DNA of 64,000 nucleotides from Chromohalobacter sp. 11-W (GCF_029889905.1 NZ_JARANZ010000006.1:186001-250000); one strand, 5' to 3'; shown: positions 19,434-31,154, counted from the first letter of the stretch. Made by a program: numbers and translations. The notes: generated from the letters alone by a model not told the origin.

Positions 19434-20765
19434 ATGAAAGTACAAAAAGATCGGGAACAACAAAGCTCAAGCACCCCTGAAAACAACTCCGGCCTCTCCA
19501 GACGCTCGTTCTTACAAGCTGTCGGTGTTGGTGCAGCCTGGGCAGCGACGGCACACGGCGCCTTCGCACAGAACACGGGCTCGACGGAGTCGCCTGCTAA
19601 TGGGCAGTATGTGTATGTCGGTACTTACTCATCACCAAACACGGCTCCCGGTGGCGTCAGCCCAAGTCAGGCCGAGGGCATCTACGTCTACAAGATGAAT
19701 CTTGAAACCGGCAACCTTAGCCACGTCCAGACGATAAAAGCCGACAATCCTTCTTTTTTGGCCATGGCGCCATCGGAACGCTATCTTTACTGTGTCAATG
19801 AGCTTGGCGGGGACGACGCAGGAGAACCGCTAGGACGTGTCAGCGCTTATAAAATCGATCAGCAAAGTGGCCGGCTTTCGCTGATCAATTCACGTTCAAC
19901 TCACGGTACTTGTCCCTGCTACTGTGCCGTCCACCTCTCTGAAAACTATCTATTTGCGGCCAATTACGGCACGGGCAACTTTTCCGTATTTCCGCTTGGT
20001 GCTGACGGTGACATTGAACCGATGAGCGATCAATTTCAGGCGTCAGGCAATGGAACCGGGCCCGACCCTGTCCGGCAGGAAGGCCCGCATGCGCACATGA
20101 TGCTATCCAACCCCGGTGCTCAGCATGTCTTCGGCGTGGATCTAGGAGGAGATTCCATTCTTGCTTGGGAGATCGAACAAGCTACTGGCAAGCTAATGCC
20201 GGGGCCCGTTCCCCATGCTAACGTGCCATCTGGCAGCGGCTGTCGCCACCTCGTATTTCACCCCGATGATAATCGTGCATACGTCATCAACGAGCTTTCT
20301 TCCACAATCGATGTCTTCGATTTCGAGCCACGGAGGGGAGCATTCATCTGGTTACAATCAATATCGACTTTACCGCAAGACACCACGTTCACCCGCCCCT
20401 CATTCAACCCCGATAATCCAGGCGAAGTACCGACAGGGACGAATACGACGGCGGAGATCAGGATTCATCCGAGCGGTCGTTGGATCTACGCTACCAATCG
20501 CGGGATGGATAGCATCGCCATGTTTGCGGTTGACCCCAAATCTGGAAAACTGACCTCAGTAGGATGGCGCCAGAGTCAGGGCCAGATACCGCGAGGAATG
20601 AACATCGAGCCTGCGGGTAATTTTCTTTACGTGGGTAATCAGAATTCAGACACCATCGTGGTGTTTCGTATCAAGACGGATAACGGCCAACTCGAAGGCC
20701 CCATCCATATCATCGATAGCCCAGTTCCGGTCGACTTCGCATTCGGCCCCTTTGCACGGATTTGA
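19434..20765 (+). CDS. Tat-exported lactonase-family beta-propeller protein (6-phosphogluconolactonase-like)
   Basis: 443 residues. The N terminus has a twin-arginine signal SRRSFLQ followed by a hydrophobic stretch ending AHGAFAQ, so it is probably exported folded. The rest is a seven-bladed lactonase repeat protein (YVYVGTYSS, HPSGRWIYATNRG, NFLYVGNQNSD). Related cytosolic proteins hydrolyse 6-phosphogluconolactone. An exported one next to an aldonate operon may open sugar lactones in the periplasm so that the acid can be taken up; this is inference. Base composition is visibly less GC-rich than its neighbours, and the segment is bracketed by uxuA 3' repeats, both signs of insertion. Confidence 0.82.
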   Translation: MKVQKDREQQSSSTPENNSGLSRRSFLQAVGVGAAWAATAHGAFAQNTGSTESPANGQYVYVGTYSSPNTAPGGVSPSQAEGIYVYKMNLETGNLSHVQTIKADNPSFLAMAPSERYLYCVNELGGDDAGEPLGRVSAYKIDQQSGRLSLINSRSTHGTCPCYCAVHLSENYLFAANYGTGNFSVFPLGADGDIEPMSDQFQASGNGTGPDPVRQEGPHAHMMLSNPGAQHVFGVDLGGDSILAWEIEQATGKLMPGPVPHANVPSGSGCRHLVFHPDDNRAYVINELSSTIDVFDFEPRRGAFIWLQSISTLPQDTTFTRPSFNPDNPGEVPTGTNTTAEIRIHPSGRWIYATNRGMDSIAMFAVDPKSGKLTSVGWRQSQGQIPRGMNIEPAGNFLYVGNQNSDTIVVFRIKTDNGQLEGPIHIIDSPVPVDFAFGPFARI

Positions 20766-20954
20766 GGGGAGTCGAGCGCAACGTTCCTAGTGACTGAATG
20801 CGGTGCTTTTTCTCTGTCGTGGCCTTAAAAATGTCAGCAGGTCCTGCGCCAGGGCCTTCAACGCAAGGCTCTGGCGTGGACGTCGTATCCTGTGTATCTG
20901 GCCGACTGCGCGCCTACTACCCACCAGAGTCGACCCCGTCAATATCTAGTAGGG
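20766..20954. other. Spacer between the lactonase gene and the uxuA fragment
   Basis: No convincing gene, ribosome site or terminator was seen here. Together with the fragment it makes up the 384 bases between the lactonase stop and coaBC. The promoter of the coaBC operon is presumably near its right end, after 21076. Confidence 0.5.
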
Positions 20955-21076
20955 GCAAACTGCTGCTGGATGACCTATCGCGCAAAACACGCCCGGGGTA
21001 CCCGCTGATCGGGCGTCTCAAGGGGTTGGCAGAATTGCGAGGAGTAGAGATCGCCATCAAACAGCTGTGCGCTTGA
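20955..21076 (+). pseudogene. Duplicated uxuA 3' fragment
   Basis: The translation [20 protein letters not shown]... ending [12 protein letters not shown] matches the last 37 or so residues of UxuA, and the DNA is identical over 45 bases. Nothing UxuA-like precedes it, so it is a remnant rather than a gene. Its 3' end differs from the intact gene, as expected if one end came with an inserted segment. Confidence 0.88.
20999..21043 (+). repeat. 45-bp direct repeat, copy 2
   Basis: Identical to 19266-19310 inside uxuA. Identity falls off sharply on both sides, leaving scattered matches consistent with homologous but diverged uxuA ends. Confidence 0.95.
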
Positions 21077-21149
21077 AGCGGCGCCCGCTACGCAAAGCCG
21101 GGGCACGATGGTAAGGTGGAGGGCCTGCAAAACGGTCAGGATTCCCGCC

Positions 21150-22451
21150 ATGCCAACACTCTTCGGCAAGCGCGTGTTACTCGGCATCAGCGCCGGTATC
21201 GCCGCTTACAAAAGCGCCCAGCTCGCTCGTCTATTGAAGAAGTCGGGCTGCGAGGTGCGCGTGGTCATGACCGAGGGCGCGCAGACGTTCATTACCCCGC
21301 TGACGCTTCAGGCACTCACCGGCGAAGCGGTGCGCACATCACTGCTCGACCCCGAGGCGGAAGCCGGCATGGGGCATATCGAGCTGGCGCGCTGGGCGGA
21401 AATGATCCTCGTCGCCCCGGCTACCGCCGATCTCATGGCACGCCTGGCGCATGGCCATGCCGACGATCTGCTCACCACGCTGTGCCTGGCCAGCGAGGCG
21501 GAATGCGTCATGGCACCGGCGATGAATCAAGCCATGTGGCGGCATCCGGCGACCCAAGCCAATGCCGCGACGTTGCGCACCCTGGGTTGGCGCCTGCTGG
21601 GCCCCGATGGTGGCGAGCAGGCATGTGGTGATGTCGGCCCCGGCCGCATGCGCGAACCGGACGCGCTGATCGCCGAGCTTTCGATGGCGCCCGAAGATGC
21701 GCCTAGCTCCATGGCGCCCGAGGGTGCGCCTAGCTCCACGGCGCCCGACGTCGCGCCGGCTGTACGCGATGCCGACACGTTGCGGGTCACGATCACCGCC
21801 GGGCCGACGCATGAGGCGCTCGATCCGGTGCGCTATCTCTCCAATCACAGCTCCGGCAAGATGGGCTACGCCCTGGCCGAAGCCTGGGCCCGACGTGGCG
21901 CCCGCGTGCGCTTGATCAGCGGCCCTGTCGCCCTGGCGACGCCCCCGGAGGTCGAGCGCGTCGATGTGACATCGGCCAGCGAGATGCTTACCGCCGCTGA
22001 GCATGTCGCCGCCGAGAGCGATATTTTCATCGGCTGCGCGGCGGTCGCCGACTACCGCGCCGAGCATGTCGCCGAACACAAGCTCAAGAAGACCGACGCC
22101 AGCGAGACGATGACGCTCACGCTGGTCAAGAACCCCGATATCGTGGCCGAGATCGCCGCGCGTTCACCGCGCCCGCTAGTGGTAGGCTTTGCCGCCGAGA
22201 CCCGTGACGTAGAACGCTATGCGCGCGACAAGCTGACCCGCAAGGGCATGGATATGATCGTCGCCAACGATGTCTCCCAGGCCGGGCTCGGCTTCGGCGC
22301 CGACGACAATGCCGCCCTGTTGCTGTGGCGTGACGGCGATGACACCGACAGCCAAGCGCTGCCGCCACAACCCAAGACTACCCTGGCCGACGCCATCGTC
22401 GACCGGGTATTGACGCTTTACGCCCACCGCGCCCCCACGGCGCACGACTGA
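21150..22451 (+). CDS. coaBC: Bifunctional phosphopantothenoylcysteine decarboxylase/phosphopantothenate-cysteine ligase
   Basis: 433 residues, coenzyme A biosynthesis. The N-terminal CoaC flavoprotein domain has [16 protein letters not shown], the catalytic histidine in GHIELARW, and PAMNQAMW. The C-terminal CoaB domain has [25 protein letters not shown] and KLKK. The linker carries three 9-residue repeats (see 21681). The ATG at 21150 gives the usual [12 protein letters not shown] start. It heads the conserved coaBC-dut-algC-argB cluster. Confidence 0.95.
   Translation: MPTLFGKRVLLGISAGIAAYKSAQLARLLKKSGCEVRVVMTEGAQTFITPLTLQALTGEAVRTSLLDPEAEAGMGHIELARWAEMILVAPATADLMARLAHGHADDLLTTLCLASEAECVMAPAMNQAMWRHPATQANAATLRTLGWRLLGPDGGEQACGDVGPGRMREPDALIAELSMAPEDAPSSMAPEGAPSSTAPDVAPAVRDADTLRVTITAGPTHEALDPVRYLSNHSSGKMGYALAEAWARRGARVRLISGPVALATPPEVERVDVTSASEMLTAAEHVAAESDIFIGCAAVADYRAEHVAEHKLKKTDASETMTLTLVKNPDIVAEIAARSPRPLVVGFAAETRDVERYARDKLTRKGMDMIVANDVSQAGLGFGADDNAALLLWRDGDDTDSQALPPQPKTTLADAIVDRVLTLYAHRAPTAHD
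21681..21761 (+). repeat. Three tandem 27-bp repeats in the coaBC linker
   Basis: Each unit encodes a version of SMAPEDAPS. Copies 1 and 2 are nearly identical and copy 3 is diverged. They extend the Ala/Pro-rich hinge between the CoaC and CoaB domains without breaking frame. Confidence 0.9.
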
Positions 22452-22464
22452 CGGACCCATTCCC

Positions 22465-22941
22465 ATGTCAGATGCCTCGTTGTCTTCCGACACCACCTTG
22501 TCGGTGAAGATTCTGGACGAACGCGTACACGACTTCCCGCTTCCCGGTTACGCCACCACCGGCAGCGCCGGCATGGACCTGCGCGCCTTGCTCGATGGCC
22601 CGCTGACGCTGGCGCCGGGCGACTGCGAACTGGTGCGCACCGGCCTCGCCGTGCACATCGGCGACCCGGGCCTTGCCGGCATGATCCTGCCGCGCTCCGG
22701 TCTGGGGCATAAGCATGGCATCGTGCTGGGCAATCTCGTCGGCCTGATCGACTCCGACTATCAAGGCGAACTGATGATCTCGGTCTGGAACCGCGGCAAC
22801 CAGACGTTCGTTCTGGAACCGGGCGAGCGCTTGGCACAATATGTGCTTGTGCCCGTGGTACAGGCCAAGCTCGACATCGTCGAAGACTTCGCCGCCAGCG
22901 AGCGCGCTGGAGGTGGCTTCGGTCACTCCGGCCGTCATTGA
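22465..22941 (+). CDS. dut: Deoxyuridine 5'-triphosphate nucleotidohydrolase
   Basis: 158-residue trimeric dUTPase that keeps dUTP low and supplies dUMP. All five motifs are visible: [30 protein letters not shown] and the C-terminal [11 protein letters not shown]. The gap from coaBC is 13 bases. Confidence 0.96.
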   Translation: MSDASLSSDTTLSVKILDERVHDFPLPGYATTGSAGMDLRALLDGPLTLAPGDCELVRTGLAVHIGDPGLAGMILPRSGLGHKHGIVLGNLVGLIDSDYQGELMISVWNRGNQTFVLEPGERLAQYVLVPVVQAKLDIVEDFAASERAGGGFGHSGRH

Positions 22942-23013
22942 GTTCGGGCGGGCGACGCTGACGGTCGCCCCGATGTTCACGGCCACACGGCCATCGACTT
23001 GAAGGGATTCACC

Positions 23014-24426
23014 ATGAGCCAACAAGCTCCCAATACGTCCATCAGCGCGTCCATTTTCCGCGCCTATGACATTCGCGGCATCGTCGACGACAGCCTGACC
23101 GAGGAAGGCGTCGAGCTGATCGGCCGCGCCATCGGTGCCGAAGCCGCCAGCCGCGACGAAGCCACCGTGGTCGTCGCCCGTGACGGCCGCCACTCGGGTA
23201 AGCGCCTGCAGGCGGCCCTGATTCGCGGTCTGCGCGGTGCGGGACGCGATGTGATCGACATCGGCATGGTGCCCACGCCTGTGCTCTACTTCGCCACTCA
23301 CACGCTGGAAGGCACCAGCTCCGGCGTCATGGTCACGGGCAGCCACAATCCGCCCGACTACAACGGCTTCAAGATAGTGCTGGGCGGCGAAACACTCTCC
23401 GGCGATGCCATCACCGCGCTTTATCAGCGCATCCAGGACGATGCGCTCGGCGAGGGGGAAGGCAGCCTGCGTGAAATGGATGTGCGCGAGGCGTATCTCG
23501 AACGCATCCTCGGCGATGTCAGCCTGAGTGGGAAAATCAAGGCCGTGGTCGACTGCGGCAACGGCGTGGCGGGTGAGCTCGGCCCGCAACTGATCGAGCG
23601 CCTGGGAGCGGACATGGTGCCGCTGTTCGCCGATATCGACGGCGATTTCCCCAATCACCACCCCGATCCCGGCAAGCTGGAAAACCTCGAGGACTTGATC
23701 CGCACCGTCAAGGAAACCGGCGCGGATATCGGCTTGGCCTTCGATGGGGACGGCGACCGCCTCGGCGTGGTCACGCCCAAGGGCGAGGTGATCTATCCTG
23801 ACCGCCTGATGATGGCCTTCGCCGAGGACCTGCTCCAGCGTAGTCCCGGCGCGCGCATCATCTTCGACGTCAAGTGCACCGGCAACCTGGCCCAGGTGGT
23901 CGAGAACGCCGGCGGCACACCAGAGATGTGGCGCACCGGACACTCGCTGATCAAAGCGCGCATGAAAGAAACCGGCGCGGCGCTGGCCGGTGAGATGAGC
24001 GGTCATATCTTCTTCAAGGAACGCTGGTACGGCTTCGACGACGGCCTCTATGGCGCCGCCCGTTTGCTGGAGATCCTCTCGCGGCAACACTCTACACAAG
24101 GGCTCGACGCCGACGCCTTCTTTGAGCGCTTCCCGCAGGACCTCAGCACGCCAGAGCTCAATGCCCAGGTCAGCGACGAGAACAAGTTCGCCATCGTCGA
24201 CAAGCTCGCTCGAGAAGGTGACTTCGGCGAGGATGGCGTAAAAACCACTCTCGATGGCATCCGGGTCGACTATGCCGACGGCTGGGGCCTGTGCCGCGCG
24301 TCCAATACTACGCCGATGTTGGTACTGCGCTTCGAGGGCAAGAGCGAGGAAGCCCTGGCACGCATTCAGGGCCAATTCCGCGACGCCCTCAAGCAGGTCG
24401 CCCCCGAGGCCGATCTACCCTTCTGA
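23014..24426 (+). CDS. algC: Phosphomannomutase/phosphoglucomutase AlgC
   Basis: 470 residues of the alpha-D-phosphohexomutase family. The phosphoserine loop is TGSHNPPDYNG and the metal loop is DGDGDR. It supplies mannose-1-P and glucose-1-P for exopolysaccharide and lipopolysaccharide. The start FRAYDIRGIVDD is as in Pseudomonas AlgC. A TTG 15 bases upstream is possible, but the ATG after GAAGGG is preferred. Confidence 0.93.
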   Translation: MSQQAPNTSISASIFRAYDIRGIVDDSLTEEGVELIGRAIGAEAASRDEATVVVARDGRHSGKRLQAALIRGLRGAGRDVIDIGMVPTPVLYFATHTLEGTSSGVMVTGSHNPPDYNGFKIVLGGETLSGDAITALYQRIQDDALGEGEGSLREMDVREAYLERILGDVSLSGKIKAVVDCGNGVAGELGPQLIERLGADMVPLFADIDGDFPNHHPDPGKLENLEDLIRTVKETGADIGLAFDGDGDRLGVVTPKGEVIYPDRLMMAFAEDLLQRSPGARIIFDVKCTGNLAQVVENAGGTPEMWRTGHSLIKARMKETGAALAGEMSGHIFFKERWYGFDDGLYGAARLLEILSRQHSTQGLDADAFFERFPQDLSTPELNAQVSDENKFAIVDKLAREGDFGEDGVKTTLDGIRVDYADGWGLCRASNTTPMLVLRFEGKSEEALARIQGQFRDALKQVAPEADLPF

Positions 24427-24447
24427 CGCTCGGCGGCCGGTGCCTGA

Positions 24448-25395
<948 letters not shown>

Positions 25396-25500
25396 CACTT
25401 CTCCTCGCACCCGGGACGGTGCGCCGCGATGCGCGACGATTTGTCGGCATCCCGGCAGCCCATTAGGATGGGCTAACACGATTCCAATAGAAGAAAATCG

Positions 25501-26118
25501 ATGACGCAGGAAACACCTAAGCAAACTCGCCGGGAGCAGATCCTCCAGGCGCTGGCGCTGATGTTGCAGGAGGACAGCGGCAAGCGGATCACGACCGCCG
25601 CGCTGGCCCGCCAGGTCGGCGTCAGCGAAGCCGCCCTCTACCGGCATTTCCCCAGCAAGGCGCGGATGTTCGAAGGGCTGATCGAATTCATAGAGGAGAC
25701 GCTGTTCGAGCGCATCCGCCGCATTCTCGATGAGGAGCCGCAGGCACAGGCGCGCTGTCATCATATTCTGACACTGTTGTTGGGCTTCGCAGAAAAGAAT
25801 CCCGGCTTGTGCCGGCTGCTCGGTGGCGACGCCTTGACCGGCGAAACCGCACGCTTGCGCGTGCGCATGACGCAGCTCTTCGACCGCCTGGAAACCCAGC
25901 TCAAGCAGATACTGCGCGAAGCCGAGATTCACGAAGGATTGCGCACCACGCTAAAAGTCTCGGCCGCTGCCAACCTGCTGCTGGCCACCGCCGATGGGCG
26001 CATCACGCAATATGTGCGCAGCGACTTTCGGCGTCTTCCCACCGAGCACTGGGAAGATCAGTGGCAGATGCTTTCCGCCCGCCTGCTGGTCGCCGCGCCG
26101 CACCCTGCCCACGTGTAG
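25501..26118 (+). CDS. slmA: Nucleoid occlusion factor SlmA (TetR family)
   Basis: 205 residues. The TetR helix-turn-helix (ITTAALARQVGVSEAALYRHFPSK) and the C-terminal region match SlmA, which binds chromosomal sites and blocks FtsZ ring assembly over the nucleoid. It sits after argB, as in related genomes, and is followed by a strong hairpin terminator. Confidence 0.93.
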   Translation: MTQETPKQTRREQILQALALMLQEDSGKRITTAALARQVGVSEAALYRHFPSKARMFEGLIEFIEETLFERIRRILDEEPQAQARCHHILTLLLGFAEKNPGLCRLLGGDALTGETARLRVRMTQLFDRLETQLKQILREAEIHEGLRTTLKVSAAANLLLATADGRITQYVRSDFRRLPTEHWEDQWQMLSARLLVAAPHPAHV

Positions 26119-26130
26119 GCGCTGCATACG

Positions 26131-26165
26131 ACAATGCCCGGCGCATGGCCGGGCATTGTTGCTTT
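26131..26165 (+). terminator. Terminator after slmA
   Basis: A 12-bp perfect stem ACAATGCCCGGC / GCCGGGCATTGT with a 5-base loop, then TGCTTTC. It lies between convergent slmA and rpoH and may serve both. Confidence 0.75.
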
Positions 26166-26221
26166 CGCGCACTGATCTTCTCGCGTCTATCGCGTCTATC
26201 TTTTCGCGCCAGCGCTGGAAC

Positions 26222-27088
26222 TCAGGCGGCGAAGGTGTCGCCGAGCTGCTGCTTGATCTTCTTCATGGCGTTCTTCTCGAGCTGACGAATACGCTCGGCG
26301 GAAACGCCGTACACATCGGCCAGCTCATGCAGCGTGGACTTGGATTCGGAAAGCCAGCGACGCTTCAGGATATCCTGCGAACGCTCATCGAGCTCACCCA
26401 ACGCCGACTGCAAGCGATGTGAGGAATCCTCTTCCCAGTCCGCGGCTTCGAGCTGCGCGGCAGGATCGTAACGCTCATCGTCGAGGTAATGGACCGGCGC
26501 CTGATAGCCCTGATCTTCGTCTTCAGAGGGCGAGGCGTCGTAGCCAGCATCGAACGACGAGAGACGGCCTTCCATCTCGCGCACGACCTGCGGCTTGACG
26601 TCGAGATCCTTGGCAATGGCATCGACTTCATCGTTGTTGAGCCACGCCAAGCGCTTCTTGGCACCCCGCAGATTGAAGAACAATTTACGTTGGGCCTTGG
26701 TGGTAGCAATCTTCACGATGCGCCAGTTGCGCAGCACGTATTCGTGAATTTCGGCCTTGATCCAGTGCACGGCGAACGATACCAGGCGTACTCCCTGATT
26801 CGGATCGAAACGCTTCACGGCCTTCATCAAGCCGACGTTGCCTTCCTGAATCAAATCGGCCTGAGGCAGACCGTAGCCGGAATAGCTGCGTGCGATGTGC
26901 ACCACGAAACGCAGGTGCGACATGACCAGGCGCCGCGCCGCTTCGAGATCCCCCTGTTCGTACAGGCGGAAGCCCAACTCTCTCTCCTCGTCGGAAGAAA
27001 GCACAGCAATGCGATTGACGGCCTGAATGTAACCATTCAGGTCATGACCGGGAGAAAGATGACCCACGGGCTGAAGACTGTTGCTCAT
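26222..27088 (-). CDS. rpoH: RNA polymerase sigma-32 (heat shock) factor
   Basis: 288 residues. Sigma region 2 ([30 protein letters not shown]), the RpoH box QRKLFFNLR, which is specific to sigma-32, and a region 4 helix-turn-helix near the C terminus are all present. It lies downstream of ftsYEX as in E. coli but with a 153-base gap and a candidate promoter of its own. Confidence 0.97.
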   Translation of the reverse strand: MSNSLQPVGHLSPGHDLNGYIQAVNRIAVLSSDEERELGFRLYEQGDLEAARRLVMSHLRFVVHIARSYSGYGLPQADLIQEGNVGLMKAVKRFDPNQGVRLVSFAVHWIKAEIHEYVLRNWRIVKIATTKAQRKLFFNLRGAKKRLAWLNNDEVDAIAKDLDVKPQVVREMEGRLSSFDAGYDASPSEDEDQGYQAPVHYLDDERYDPAAQLEAADWEEDSSHRLQSALGELDERSQDILKRRWLSESKSTLHELADVYGVSAERIRQLEKNAMKKIKQQLGDTFAA

Positions 27089-27187
27089 GCAGATGTCTCC
27101 ATCGGTTGTTCACCCTGCGTGCGTGGCGTATCCAGCATCCACGGCTGCACGGCGAAGGAATCATGTGCCTGATAGCACGCATGACCC

Positions 27188-27217
27188 ATTAGAAGGCTAA
27201 CTTGAACGAAAGTTCAA
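27188..27217 (-). promoter_or_regulatory. Candidate rpoH promoter with overlapping dyad
   Basis: On the minus strand TTGAAC and TCTAAT are separated by 18 bases. The -35 element is one arm of a TTGAAC/GTTCAA dyad at 27202-27217. The fit to the sigma-70 consensus is moderate. Confidence 0.35.
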
Positions 27218-27241
27218 TACATGCCATCAGGCTTGTCAAGC

Positions 27242-28234
27242 CTAGCGGGGTTTAATGTCGGCAAGATGACGGCCGACGGCTAACCAAGCACCCAGCCAGC
27301 CAAGCAGTGTACTACAAAAACATAGCAAAACCGATCCCCCGAAGCCTAATCGCGGCAACGTGAAGTGCGCCCCGTAACTCTCGGCCAAGGCGGTGACCGG
27401 CGCCGACAACCAGTGCCCACCCAGGACCAGCAATACGATCGCCAGCACGCCGCCACCCAGGCCGTACCAGGCGCCGCTATACAGGAACGGGCGGCGCACG
27501 AACGCATGGGTGGCTCCGATCAACGTCACCACCTCGATCTCCTGACGACGGCTCTCTACCGCCAGGCGAATGGTATTGCCAACCACCAGCAGCACGCCCA
27601 ACCCGAACAACCCCGCCAGCGCCAGCGCCAAACGCTGCCCCAATTCAGCCAGCCGCCGCAGGCGCTCCAGCCAAGCGAGGTCGACACGCGCCTCGTCGAC
27701 GCCATCGACCGCTTCGAGATTGCTCGCCAGCACACGCACCGAATCGGGATCGGTATCGGCCGGGGTCACCACCACCGCTGCGGGCAGCGGATTGTCTTCC
27801 AGCGAGGCCAGTGCATCCTCGAGTCCTACGCCTTGCTGGAATTCGGCAAGACCTTCGGCGGCCGTCACCAGCCGCGCCCCCGCCACGGGCGTCTGATCGC
27901 GCAGTCGTGCAGCGACATCCATCGCCGCGCGCTCATCGAGGCGCGTATCGAGATAGACGGTCACGGTCGCGCTTTCATCGAGCTCGGCATCCAGCAATCG
28001 CGCGCTATCCAGCGCCAGCCACAGCCCGCTGGGCAACACTAGAGCGATGGCGATCGCCAACATGGTCAACAGGCTGCTCAGCGGGCGTTTGGCGAGCCGC
28101 TGGGCACTATCGAGCCACATCGCGCGATGATGACGCAGCCAGGCCCGCGTGCGACTTTCCAGACCTACCTGCGAGGCTCGGGCGCCACGCCGCGCGGGGC
28201 GTTGGCTTTCAGAAGACGTCGTGCGTCGGGTCAT
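27242..28234 (-). CDS. ftsX: Cell division protein FtsX
   Basis: 330 residues: a cytoplasmic basic N terminus, a first membrane helix, a large periplasmic domain and three more helices, the FtsX plan. It couples FtsE ATP hydrolysis to peptidoglycan hydrolase activation at the septum. Its ATG overlaps the ftsE stop (ATGA), so the two are translationally coupled. Confidence 0.94.
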   Translation of the reverse strand: MTRRTTSSESQRPARRGARASQVGLESRTRAWLRHHRAMWLDSAQRLAKRPLSSLLTMLAIAIALVLPSGLWLALDSARLLDAELDESATVTVYLDTRLDERAAMDVAARLRDQTPVAGARLVTAAEGLAEFQQGVGLEDALASLEDNPLPAAVVVTPADTDPDSVRVLASNLEAVDGVDEARVDLAWLERLRRLAELGQRLALALAGLFGLGVLLVVGNTIRLAVESRRQEIEVVTLIGATHAFVRRPFLYSGAWYGLGGGVLAIVLLVLGGHWLSAPVTALAESYGAHFTLPRLGFGGSVLLCFCSTLLGWLGAWLAVGRHLADIKPR

Positions 28235-28899
28235 GCCGCCTCCTCGTCGCCGACCAGCCGCCCCTCACGCAGGCGCAAAACCCGGTGCCGCAGGCGCGTG
28301 ATCAGGGCCAGATCGTGACTGGCGACCATCACCGTGGTGCCGATGCGGTTGAAGTCCTCGAACAATCGCATGATATCGGTGGAGAGCTGCGGATCGAGGT
28401 TGCCAGTGGGCTCGTCGGCGAGTAGCAACGATGGCTTGTTGACCACCGCCCGCGCGATGCCGATGCGTTGGCGCTCACCGCTCGAGAGTTCGATGGGCAG
28501 CGCCGTTTCACGGTACAGCAGACCGACCTTGTCCAGTGCAGCCCGCACACGACGCGCTGCCTCGCGGGGTTCCACGCCCTGAATCTCCAACGGCAACGCC
28601 ACATTGGCGAAGACGCTGCGATCGAACAGCAACTGGTGATCCTGGAAGACCACCCCGATCTGGCGGCGATAGTAAGGAATCTGGCTGAGATGAAAGCGAT
28701 CGAGGTCGTGGCCGGCCACTAGTACGCGACCACGCGAGGGCTTTTCCAGTCGCATGATCAAGCGCAGCAACGAACTCTTGCCGGCCCCCGAGTGCCCGGT
28801 GAGGAACAACATTTCGCCCCGCCCCACCCGGAAGTTGATATCGGCGAGGGCTTCGGAGCGCCCGCCGTAACGTTTACCGACATGCTCGAAGACGATCAT
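28231..28899 (-). CDS. ftsE: Cell division ATP-binding protein FtsE
   Basis: 222-residue ABC ATPase. Walker A is GHSGAGKSS, Walker B is LLLADEPTGNLD and the H-loop lies in ASHDL. The signature reads LSSGERQRIG, with serine in place of the first glycine of the usual LSGGE. It starts 5 bases after ftsY. The upstream extension of the frame lies inside ftsY and was rejected. Confidence 0.95.
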   Translation of the reverse strand: MIVFEHVGKRYGGRSEALADINFRVGRGEMLFLTGHSGAGKSSLLRLIMRLEKPSRGRVLVAGHDLDRFHLSQIPYYRRQIGVVFQDHQLLFDRSVFANVALPLEIQGVEPREAARRVRAALDKVGLLYRETALPIELSSGERQRIGIARAVVNKPSLLLADEPTGNLDPQLSTDIMRLFEDFNRIGTTVMVASHDLALITRLRHRVLRLREGRLVGDEEAA

Positions 28900-28903
28900 A
28901 CCG

Positions 28904-30367
<1,464 letters not shown>

Positions 30368-30503
30368 GAGCGTGATCTACGTCTACGCGGACGACGTGCG
30401 CCACGCTTCCCGCAACACGGCGAGAATGACGCCCGGCGTCCTGAAGTGTCTGAATCGCCACATCCTATCACTGTGCGGCGGGTGGCGGTACAATCCGCCC
30501 ATC

Positions 30504-31127
30504 ATGAATCGACGTCGTTCTCCCTCCGCCAAGCGCCCCGCCCGTGGCACGCGCCGCGACTCGCCGTCACGTGCGAGCGGGCGCTTGCGCCTCATCGGCG
30601 GCGACTACCGTCGTCGCCAGCTGCCCGTGCTCGAGCGGCCCGGCCTACGCCCCACGCCGGACCGCATCCGCGAAACGCTGTTCAACTGGCTGGCCTTCGA
30701 GCTCGCTGGCGCACACGTTCTGGACTTGTACGCCGGCACCGGCGCGCTAGGGCTGGAGGCCCTCTCTCGCGGTGCCGCTCAGGCCCTTTTCGTGGAGACC
30801 GACCCCGATGTCGCCGCCAGCCTGAGCGCCAATATCGCCACGCTGGACGCCAACGGCCATGTGCGGCGCCAAGCCGCCCTGGCATTTCTCGCCGGCCCCG
30901 TCACACCCTTCGATATCGTGTTCCTCGACCCCCCCTTTCGTCAGGGCCATGCCGTCGACGCCTGCCAAGCGCTGGAGGCACACGGTTGGCTAAGCGAGGA
31001 GGCGTCGATCTATCTGGAAATAGAGCACGAATGCGAGCCTCGGGTACCCGCCAACTGGCAACTGCATCGCGAGGTGCGCGCCGGCGATGGCATCGGGCGT
31101 CTTTATCGCCGCCACCGCGCTGCCTGA
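30504..31127 (+). CDS. rsmD: 16S rRNA (guanine966-N2) methyltransferase RsmD
   Basis: 207 residues. It has a basic N terminus, LRLIGGDYRRRQLPV, PTPDRIRETLFNWL, the SAM motif VLDLYAGTGALGLEALSRGA and the catalytic FLDPPF. The start at 30504 removes an unlikely leader that would overlap ftsY. It is divergent from ftsY, sharing a 136-base promoter region. Confidence 0.94.
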   Translation: MNRRRSPSAKRPARGTRRDSPSRASGRLRLIGGDYRRRQLPVLERPGLRPTPDRIRETLFNWLAFELAGAHVLDLYAGTGALGLEALSRGAAQALFVETDPDVAASLSANIATLDANGHVRRQAALAFLAGPVTPFDIVFLDPPFRQGHAVDACQALEAHGWLSEEASIYLEIEHECEPRVPANWQLHREVRAGDGIGRLYRRHRAA

Positions 31128-31154
31128 CGCCCTGTCGGGGCCTGGAGACGCTTG

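Noticed and set aside
19266-21043. The 45-bp repeats as attachment sites of an integrative element
   Set aside because: No integrase, tRNA target or mobility gene lies between them, so only a recombination origin can be claimed.
20798-21076. A 92-codon gene downstream of the lactonase
   Set aside because: Only its last 40 or so codons are meaningful, as a copy of the UxuA C terminus; there is no ribosome site and the leader is not protein-like.
22468-24375. A 635-codon minus-strand reading frame opposite dut and algC
   Set aside because: It mirrors the codon structure of two certain genes in high-GC DNA, resembles no family, and spans the gap between them.
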